Source of the DNA: DATHTS01 sp041940425
Lineage (GTDB): Bacteria > Acidobacteriota > Blastocatellia > Pyrinomonadales > Pyrinomonadaceae
DNA length: 64,000 nucleotides
Reading direction: 5' to 3'
Assembly (NCBI GenBank): GCA_041940425.1
Contig: JBGTSF010000004.1
Span: forward strand, 1 to 64,000
Within the stretch, counting starts at the first letter, position 1. Each line of letters starts with the position of its first letter. The translations under genes and the position numbers were made by a program. The notes beneath the pieces were generated by a model. The model was not told the DNA's origin and did not search any database. It was given only the letters and a program-made list of their open reading frames with translations. Positions 41,174 through 47,983 of the stretch are shown here, piece after piece.

Positions 41174-42523
41174 TCACTTTCCATGAATGCCCAGATTTTT
41201 CATCCGGCGGTAAAGATGACTCCGGTCAACGCCCATCAACTCCGCCGCTTTTGTAACATTTCCGTCGGCTTCGTTTAATTTATGCAGAATAAACTCGCGC
41301 TGATAGGCATCGGTCGCGTCTTTGAATGAAGGAAATCGAAACGAAGAGGCGGGCGGCTCATCGTCAGCATTAAATCGGGGCAGATCGTCGGCTGAGATTT
41401 TCGATTTTCCAATCATAATTATCACGCGCTCGATGGTATTTCTTAATTCGCGGACATTGCCGAGCCAACTGTAATTTTGAAGCGCGTCAATCGCGCCGAC
41501 CGAAAAGACTTTCGGCTTTTTGCCGTATTCGGCGGAAAACTTTTTGTTGAAATGTTCGACCAGATACGGAACGTCTTCGAGGCGTTCGCGCAGAGGCGGA
41601 ATCTGAAACGGAATGACATTAAGGCGATAAAAAAGATCGGCGCGAAAATGTCCGTTCTCGATCAGACCGGAAAGCGGCTGATTCGTCGCCGAAATTACGC
41701 GAACGTCAACTTTGACGGGCGTGTTACTGCCGACGGGTTCAAATCTTTGTTCTTCTAAAACGCGCAAAATTTTTGCCTGCACGCGCGGCGACATATCGCC
41801 GATCTCGTCCAGAAAAAGCGTCGCGCCGTCGGCAATTTCAAACTTCCCTTTTTTTGATTTCAACGCGCCGGAAAACGCGCCCTTTGTATGACCGAAAAGT
41901 TCGCTCTCGACAAGGTCTTCGGGAATCGCGGCGGAATTTATCTCGACAAACGGCGCGTTTTTTCGTTTCGATTGCGCGTGAATCGCGCGGGCGACGAGTT
42001 CTTTTCCCGTTCCCGATTCGCCGGAAATCAAAACTCTGCCGTCGGTCGGCGCGACAATGGCGATCTGTTTGCGAAGCGCGCGCATCGCTACCGACTCGCC
42101 GACCATTTCGTATTCCTGATTTAACTGCTCGTTAAGCTGGGCGTTCGTTCGCTCCAAATCTCTCTGCTTGATCCCGTTTTTGACCGTGAGGATCGTTTTT
42201 TCGAGAGAAAGCGGTTTTTCGATAAAATCGAACGCTCCGAGTTTGGTCGCGTTGACGGCGGTTTCGATATTGCCGTGACCGGAAATCATCACGACCGCCG
42301 CATCGTTTCCGTTTTCGCGCAATTGTTTGAGAGTTTCCAATCCGTCAATCCCGGGAAGCCAAATATCGAGCAAAATACATGCGAAATTATTTGATTCGAC
42401 CACTTTCAAACATTCTTCGCCAGATTCGACCGCTTCGACCTCAAACCCTTCATCTTCCAAAACGCCGCGCAGAGTTTCACGAATCCCGCGCTCGTCGTCA
42501 ACTATTAAAACTGAATTGGACAT
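41174..42523 (-). CDS. NtrC/NtrX-family sigma-54-type response regulator
   Basis: 449 residues. Receiver domain with phosphoacceptor Asp53 (ILLDIWLPG). AAA+ domain: Walker A GESGTGKE, loop 1 KGAFSGA (Thr of the usual GAFTGA replaced by Ser), Walker B LFLDEIGD, SATNQPL and NVRELRN. C-terminal Fis-type helix-turn-helix GNVTKAAELMGVDRSHLYRR. Presumed partner: the NtrY-like kinase encoded just upstream, though a small AT-rich gene lies between the two. The ATG directly abuts the stop of that gene. Confidence 0.92.
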   Translation of the reverse strand: MSNSVLIVDDERGIRETLRGVLEDEGFEVEAVESGEECLKVVESNNFACILLDIWLPGIDGLETLKQLRENGNDAAVVMISGHGNIETAVNATKLGAFDFIEKPLSLEKTILTVKNGIKQRDLERTNAQLNEQLNQEYEMVGESVAMRALRKQIAIVAPTDGRVLISGESGTGKELVARAIHAQSKRKNAPFVEINSAAIPEDLVESELFGHTKGAFSGALKSKKGKFEIADGATLFLDEIGDMSPRVQAKILRVLEEQRFEPVGSNTPVKVDVRVISATNQPLSGLIENGHFRADLFYRLNVIPFQIPPLRERLEDVPYLVEHFNKKFSAEYGKKPKVFSVGAIDALQNYSWLGNVRELRNTIERVIIMIGKSKISADDLPRFNADDEPPASSFRFPSFKDATDAYQREFILHKLNEADGNVTKAAELMGVDRSHLYRRMKNLGIHGK

Positions 42524-43096
42524 TTATTTTTCGGAGTTTAATCTAACTTCTACTTTATTTGAGAGGATATTGACCATCTGTTTATTATCTTCATCTAATT
42601 TATAGCTCCAATGATAAAACAAATCATACTTACCATTTGGAACGATTTGATACCAACTTTCATCTAGTAGAATAGAAGACATTCTATCTTTCCAAGCCAG
42701 GTTTGATAAATTGAATTCGAGCGTTTTGGATTCACCGCTCTTTAATGTGAAATTAAATTGCTGTCGGATTCGAAACGAATATCCCATTTTTGTTTTCTTA
42801 GTAATGATATGATCTTGTTGTTTTTCATTTGAACCATATCTAAGCCCACGCAAGTTTTGCGAAGAATCAATTTTCACTCCCTGTGTTTCTAATTCAAAAC
42901 GCGGCGGCAAGTAAATTTTAACTTCTTTATCATAGTTGTTTCTTAAAGTTAATTTAGCTGTCAATTGCGACTCTTTTACCCATTCTGTTTCGTTGATCGT
43001 TAATTCACATTCGATATTAAAAATTTTGTCTTGCGCGAGAGCAAACCGACAAAATGCAAACATAAATATCGAAAGTAATATCAAATTTAGTTTCAT
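42524..43096 (-). CDS. AT-rich secreted hypothetical protein between kinase and regulator
   Basis: 190 residues with a signal peptide (MKLNLILLSIFMFAFCRFAL) and an otherwise beta-rich sequence (AKLTLRNNYDKEVKIYLPPR, FNFTLKSGESKTLEFNLSNL). I do not recognise the family. Base composition is visibly more AT-rich than the flanking kinase and regulator genes. Its stop TAA is directly followed by the regulator ATG, and its start lies nine bases after the kinase stop, with GAGG as ribosome site. So the gene interrupts the kinase-regulator pair without breaking transcription. Confidence 0.7.
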   Translation of the reverse strand: MKLNLILLSIFMFAFCRFALAQDKIFNIECELTINETEWVKESQLTAKLTLRNNYDKEVKIYLPPRFELETQGVKIDSSQNLRGLRYGSNEKQQDHIITKKTKMGYSFRIRQQFNFTLKSGESKTLEFNLSNLAWKDRMSSILLDESWYQIVPNGKYDLFYHWSYKLDEDNKQMVNILSNKVEVRLNSEK

Positions 43097-43105
43097 ACTA
43101 TAACC

Positions 43106-45340
43106 TCAAAGCGCTGTCGGTAATTCTACTATAAATTTCGCGCCTTTCGGAACATTGTTGACGGCTTTTATTTTTCCGCGGTGTTCGCTGATGATTCTCT
43201 GCACGATTGCCAGACCTAAGCCAGTGCCGCGTCCTTTGGTCGAAAAATACGGTTGGAAAAGTTTCGAGAAATCGGAGGGCGGAATGCCCTTGCCGTTGTC
43301 GGAAACTTCGGCGACGATCAGATCGCGCGCCTTGTCGTAGAAGGTTTTTATCTCGATCCGTTTTTCTTTCTGCACTTTGTCGAAAACCTCGATGGCGTTG
43401 TCAACCAGATTAACAAAAACGCGCTTTAGCTGTTCTTCGTCAATCAAAGTTTCCGGCAAATTTTTCGCCAAATTCGTTTCGATCTTCACATCCGAAACAC
43501 GGTCTTCATAAAGCAAAACGGTTTGTCTTATCAGTTCATTCAAATTTCCAGTTTCAAGCAAAACATTCGGCAGACGAGCAAACCTAGAAAATTCATCAAC
43601 CATTGATTTTAATGAATTGACTTCTCTCAAAATCGTTTCAGTGCTTTCTTTGACGACTTTTTCAAGCTGTCCTTTGTCCTTAGTCCTTTGTCCTTCGCCG
43701 TATAATTCGACATTTTCATTTTCTTTTTCAAATGACGAAGGACTAATGACAAGGGACGAATTTTGATGGAAATTTTTAGCAATTCGTTCCGCCGAAAGCT
43801 GAATCGGCGTGAGCGGATTTTTTATTTCGTGCGCCATCCGGCGGGCAACTTCCGACCAGGCGGATGCGCGCTGTGCCGATATGAGTTCGGACAAATCTTC
43901 GATAACCAAAACCGTTCCGTTTTTATCGGGCAGGGGGGTCGCCGAAATCGCCACGGGCAGATTTTCATTTTTCCCGTTCGAGCCGTCGAAATTTTCCGTT
44001 TGTAAAACCGTCTGCTCGTTTGCCTGCCCGATGCGTTTTGCGCGTGAGATCAATTTTTCAAAAACGGTTCGCGTTTCATCGCCGACCAAATTACTTAATT
44101 TAAAACCTGAAAATTCGGCATCTTCAAGCCGCAGAATATTTTTCGCGGCGGTATTGATCGTCGTTACGCGGTTTTCGCCGTCAAATGAGATTACGCCGGT
44201 CGAGAGCGTCTGCAAAACCGTCTCGATATATTTGCGCCGTTCGCTTAGTTCGGCGGCGTTTTCTTCGAGTTTCGCGGACATTTCGTTAAACGATGCGACC
44301 AGCAGCGCGAGTTCGTCCTCCGCCGCCACGTCAACACGATGACCGAGATTTCCTTTGGCAATCTCGTCCGCGCCTTCCGCCAGCGATTTGATCGGTCGCG
44401 TCAACCCTTTGGCGACATAAAACGCCGTCCAGCTCGATGCGAAAATCAAGAGAAAAGTTAATAGAGCGAGCGTCGTCAGACCGATCTGGCGGACATTTGT
44501 CTGACTTTCTTTTAACCGGTCGAATTCGAACAAAGATTTATTAACGAGTTGTCCGAGATTTTCCGTATTTCGCAAATCCGGCACGATCACCAATGTCTTT
44601 CCGTCGGAAAATTTCGCCGCCGCCGCGTCGAAACCTTCGCCGTCAGCCAGCGTCAAATCGGAAAGGTTATTTCGGCGAATAGTTTTAAGAATGTTTTCGA
44701 GTTCGGCTGATTGCTCCGGCGATAATTTTTTTTGTGCGGAATACAAAATTTCATTGTTTTGTCCGATTATTTCGATGCGTGTCAGATTTCCCTTTACGAG
44801 CAATCCTTCCAGTTTTTCCTGCGACGGATTTTCCAGCGCGACCGCGAGCATCTGCGCGGTTTCGGTCAGCATCGCCGTTTGATTTTTAAGTGACTGCGTT
44901 TCGACTTCACCAGCGCGGCGGACGACAGTTTCGGGAATATCCTGAAACCAGCGGTCAATCGCGCGGTTTAAAAACAGGTATGAAAAAACCGCCATGGCGA
45001 TCAGCGGAAGAAGGCTGACCGCACAAAAATAGATCAACAGCCGCATTTTGATCTTTGAGCCTAACTGTAAAGCGCGGCGTTCGCGGATCAGTTTTAAAAT
45101 ATTGCGAACGAAAATAAAACCGAAAATTACGAACGCGATAAAATTTAAAGACGACAGCGCGTATAAAATCAGCGTGTCGTTGGCGGTATTGACCGCGAGT
45201 GTTTTCCAAAGATTGGAAGGTTGGAGAATTATCAAAAACGCAAACAAAATCAGAACAATTGCGCCCAGCACGAAAGGAAACGAGCGCGGTTTTGTTTTCT
45301 CCGGTTTTTGATTTTCGCCGTTTTTCATCGGAAGTTGCAT
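43106..45340 (-). CDS. NtrY-like membrane sensor histidine kinase
   Basis: 744 residues. Three N-terminal membrane segments (about 21-120) and a further one near 300; HAMP (about 316-370); PAS (about 378-480). HisKA: MAHEIKNPLTPIQLSAERIA with His504 as phosphoacceptor. HATPase: VNLVDNAIEVF, DNGKGIPP and GTGLGLAIV. NtrY homologues have a short turn between the two HisKA helices; here about 40 residues are inserted (near residues 520-560), encoded partly by inverted heptad repeats. A small AT-rich gene separates it from its presumed partner. Confidence 0.9.
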   Translation of the reverse strand: MQLPMKNGENQKPEKTKPRSFPFVLGAIVLILFAFLIILQPSNLWKTLAVNTANDTLILYALSSLNFIAFVIFGFIFVRNILKLIRERRALQLGSKIKMRLLIYFCAVSLLPLIAMAVFSYLFLNRAIDRWFQDIPETVVRRAGEVETQSLKNQTAMLTETAQMLAVALENPSQEKLEGLLVKGNLTRIEIIGQNNEILYSAQKKLSPEQSAELENILKTIRRNNLSDLTLADGEGFDAAAAKFSDGKTLVIVPDLRNTENLGQLVNKSLFEFDRLKESQTNVRQIGLTTLALLTFLLIFASSWTAFYVAKGLTRPIKSLAEGADEIAKGNLGHRVDVAAEDELALLVASFNEMSAKLEENAAELSERRKYIETVLQTLSTGVISFDGENRVTTINTAAKNILRLEDAEFSGFKLSNLVGDETRTVFEKLISRAKRIGQANEQTVLQTENFDGSNGKNENLPVAISATPLPDKNGTVLVIEDLSELISAQRASAWSEVARRMAHEIKNPLTPIQLSAERIAKNFHQNSSLVISPSSFEKENENVELYGEGQRTKDKGQLEKVVKESTETILREVNSLKSMVDEFSRFARLPNVLLETGNLNELIRQTVLLYEDRVSDVKIETNLAKNLPETLIDEEQLKRVFVNLVDNAIEVFDKVQKEKRIEIKTFYDKARDLIVAEVSDNGKGIPPSDFSKLFQPYFSTKGRGTGLGLAIVQRIISEHRGKIKAVNNVPKGAKFIVELPTAL
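43669..43760. repeat. Inverted heptad-repeat element inside the histidine kinase gene
   Basis: The left arm 43669-43697 has GTCCTTT, GTCCTTA, GTCCTTT, GTCCTTC. The right arm 43734-43760 is its complement with three mismatches in 24 bases. In frame it encodes residues about 527-558, including GEGQRTKDKGQ, within the HisKA dimerisation domain. Confidence 0.8.
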
Positions 45341-45385
45341 TTTACTCTAAAAAATCTTTAAACTCTACAAATTCAAATAAAAGGG

Positions 45386-45518
45386 TTTTTGGTTTTTGGT
45401 CTTTGGTCTTTGGTTTGCGCAATTTAATAGTTCTTATTTATTTTTATAATTCGATTTTTTAATGAAAAACTCAAAATCAAAAAAAACACCAAAGACCAAA
45501 AACCAAAAACCGAAGACC
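45386..45518. repeat. Inverted heptad-repeat element, ACCAAAG type
   Basis: The left arm 45386-45417 has TTTTTGG, TTTTTGG, TCTTTGG, TCTTTGG. The right arm 45487-45518 has ACCAAAG, ACCAAAA, ACCAAAA, ACCGAAG. A loop of about 70 bases separates them. It fills the divergent spacer between the kinase gene and the CPBP protease gene. Confidence 0.75.
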
Positions 45519-45529
45519 TTCTTAAATTT

Positions 45530-46465
45530 ATGACTCCGCAGAAAATCTTTTTTAATAGTTACGGACGGCTCAGAAGCGGCTGGCGGTTTACGATCTTTTT
45601 TCTGTCTTACATCGTTTTGGCTTCGTTTTTAACGGGCGTTTTCGTTGTTATCTTACAGAATCTTCCGTTTGCCGCCGGACAAAACAGTCTATTGACGATG
45701 CTCGGTTCGGTTTCGATCTTCGCAATTTGCGCAATTTTTCTCGGCTGGTTTTACGGGAAAAATCTGGAAGATTTGCCTTTCCGCGCGCTCGGAATCTGGC
45801 GGACGAAAAATTGGTTTAAGAATCTGATTTTCGGTTTGATCGTCGGCGCGGCTTCGATAGGTTTTGCCGCTTCGATTCCGTTATCGGTCGGGGCGATCTC
45901 GTTTCAGACGAATCAAATAGCCGGAAGTTCGCCGATTCTTATAACTTTATCTGTTACGCTTTTGCTTTTCACGGTCGGTTCGATTTCCGAAGAAGCTCTT
46001 TTTCGCGGGTATCTTTTGCAAACATTGTCGCGTGCAAAACTGTTTTTTGTCGGAGTAATCATAACTTCCGCCCTGTTCGCTTCGGCTCATAACGCGAATC
46101 CGGGAGCGAATATTTTTTCGTGGCTCAATACATTTTTAGCCGGAATCTGGTTCAGCGTCGCCTATTGGAAAACACGCGATCTATGGTTTCCGATCGGAAT
46201 TCATCTGATGTGGAATTGGGTGCAGGGTTCGATTCTGGGAATCAATGTCAGCGGTCTGGGCAACCTGGCGACCGCGCCGCTTCTGCGTTCGGAAGATTTC
46301 GGTCCAGCCTGGCTGACGGGCGGTAATTACGGTTTGGAAGGCGGGATCAGTTGTACAATCGCGCTAATTTTATCAAGCATTGCCATTTGGTTTCTGCCGT
46401 TACCGAAACCTTCGGAAGAACTTTTGAAATTTTCGGGCGAGGAACAGAGCCAACCGCACTCATAG
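45530..46465 (+). CDS. CPBP-family intramembrane protease
   Basis: 311 residues with about eight hydrophobic helices. The CPBP motifs are present: EEALFRGYLLQ (Glu-Glu and Arg), FASAHNANPGAN (His) and HLMWNWVQG (His, Asn). These are the residues of the type II CAAX/glutamate-type intramembrane protease. In bacteria such enzymes act in bacteriocin immunity or membrane protein turnover. A heptad-repeat element fills its upstream region. Isolated gene. Confidence 0.88.
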   Translation: MTPQKIFFNSYGRLRSGWRFTIFFLSYIVLASFLTGVFVVILQNLPFAAGQNSLLTMLGSVSIFAICAIFLGWFYGKNLEDLPFRALGIWRTKNWFKNLIFGLIVGAASIGFAASIPLSVGAISFQTNQIAGSSPILITLSVTLLLFTVGSISEEALFRGYLLQTLSRAKLFFVGVIITSALFASAHNANPGANIFSWLNTFLAGIWFSVAYWKTRDLWFPIGIHLMWNWVQGSILGINVSGLGNLATAPLLRSEDFGPAWLTGGNYGLEGGISCTIALILSSIAIWFLPLPKPSEELLKFSGEEQSQPHS

Positions 46466-46478
46466 TTTTTGGTCAAAC

Positions 46479-47336
46479 TCATACCGTCTGAATCTTGAAA
46501 GAAATATCAACCGCCCGCGCCGAATGAGTTAGTCTGCCGACGGAGATCAGATCAACTCCGGCTTCAGCAAAATCGCGCACCGTTTCGAGATTCATTCCGC
46601 CCGACGATTCGATCAGAACGGAAGGGTTCAAATCTCGCGCCATTTCAACTAATTTCCGCGCTTCATCCGGTGTTTGATTGTCGAGCATCACGATGTCCGC
46701 GCCGGCTTCGATGGCTTCACGAAGCTGCGCCCAATTCGAGATTTCGACCTCGATCTTATGGAGATGACCGACCGAATCTTTTGCCGCCCGAACGGCTTCT
46801 TTCACGCCGCCCGCCAGCGTGATGTGATTGTCTTTGATAAGAACTCCGTCGTCCAGACCGAAGCGGTGATTTTTCCCGCCGCCGACCGTAACGGCGTATT
46901 TTTCGAGCATCCGCAGTCCCGGAGTTGTCTTTCGCGTGTCAACGATCCGCGCGTTCGTTCCTTCGACGGCTCGAACGAATTGGCGCGTCAATGTCGCCAC
47001 GCCGGACATTCTTTGTAAAAGATTCAAAGCGACGCGCTCACCAGTCAGAAGCACATCGGCGAAACCTTTCAAAGTCGCAAAGACAGTTCCTTCTTCGACC
47101 TCATCGCCTTCATTATATGTCGTTTCGATCTCCGGGCTTTCTTCGTCAAGCTGAAAAAAAACGGCTTCGGCGACCGGCAGACCGCAGATCACGATGTCTT
47201 CTTTGGCAAGAAATTTTCCGAATCCGCGCACGTCATCCGTTACGCAAGCCTGCGTCGTAATATCGCCGCGCCCGATGTCTTCCGCCAAAAATTCGCCGAT
47301 CGAGGCAAGAATGTCGCTCGTTTCAAATAGATTCAT
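46479..47336 (-). CDS. nadC: Nicotinate-nucleotide pyrophosphorylase (quinolinate PRTase)
   Basis: 285 residues. Motifs of NadC: EDIGRGDITTQACV, ALNLLQRMSGVATLTRQFV, DTRKTTPGLRMLEKYAVTVG, GGKNHRFGLDDGVLIKDNH and IESSGGMNLE, SVGRLTHSARAVDISFKI. It converts quinolinate and PRPP to nicotinate mononucleotide in NAD biosynthesis. It lies downstream of an AT-rich hypothetical gene and valS; no other NAD genes are nearby. Confidence 0.95.
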   Translation of the reverse strand: MNLFETSDILASIGEFLAEDIGRGDITTQACVTDDVRGFGKFLAKEDIVICGLPVAEAVFFQLDEESPEIETTYNEGDEVEEGTVFATLKGFADVLLTGERVALNLLQRMSGVATLTRQFVRAVEGTNARIVDTRKTTPGLRMLEKYAVTVGGGKNHRFGLDDGVLIKDNHITLAGGVKEAVRAAKDSVGHLHKIEVEISNWAQLREAIEAGADIVMLDNQTPDEARKLVEMARDLNPSVLIESSGGMNLETVRDFAEAGVDLISVGRLTHSARAVDISFKIQTV

Positions 47337-47341
47337 AAAAG

Positions 47342-47983
47342 TTATTTTATCGGTGCTTCGATTTTTAAGTCTTTCGGATTAATTTCAATTATCTCAGTCA
47401 TCCGGCTTTTAATTTCCTTTGTTTTGAGTAAACCCGTTTCTATTGTTCGTTTTACAATAAATCCATCATCAGTTATCCAAAACTTATAATCCCAATACGA
47501 TAAAATATTTTCATCGCTATGAGTAATATACTGCCTGTAAAGTTTTGCTTTCTGATTATTGATCGAAGTAACTAAAACAGTATATTTGGCGCTTACCTGA
47601 TCTCCCATCCCTTGTGCAAAATATTGAGTTTCATCACACCAACTATCCGATTGCTTCCAAGCACCTTTATTCGTTCTGCAATAATATTTTTCACCAATAA
47701 CAATTGTTTCAAATTCTTTTGAAACTCCCTTGCCCTTCACAATTCGTAAAATTCGACTTCTATCGGGTTCAAGCGATTCATTGACTTCTTCCCTTATACT
47801 CGATATTTTTCCATTTTTAAAATATTCATATTTTTGTTTTTTGCGCCACGAAGTATCGGAAAATTTTCCAAAAGCTTTGACTAATTCTTGAAGGCTTTCG
47901 TCACTTGTAATTTCTTTCGGTTGGCTAAAAACCTTAAGTGAAAAGACAAGACTAAAAATTACAAAAAAGTATAACTTTCTCAT
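47342..47983 (-). CDS. AT-rich secreted hypothetical protein between valS and nadC
   Basis: 213 residues with a signal peptide (MRKLYFFVIFSLVFSLKVFS). The body (IVIGEKYYCRTNKGAWKQSD and ILSYWDYKFWITDDGFIVKR) is unrecognised and may be a lipoprotein-localisation-type beta fold. Base composition is AT-rich compared with valS and nadC. The ATG overlaps the valS stop by four bases (ATGA), so translation is coupled. A second small AT-rich secreted gene is wedged in the same way at 42.5 kb. Confidence 0.7.
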   Translation of the reverse strand: MRKLYFFVIFSLVFSLKVFSQPKEITSDESLQELVKAFGKFSDTSWRKKQKYEYFKNGKISSIREEVNESLEPDRSRILRIVKGKGVSKEFETIVIGEKYYCRTNKGAWKQSDSWCDETQYFAQGMGDQVSAKYTVLVTSINNQKAKLYRQYITHSDENILSYWDYKFWITDDGFIVKRTIETGLLKTKEIKSRMTEIIEINPKDLKIEAPIK

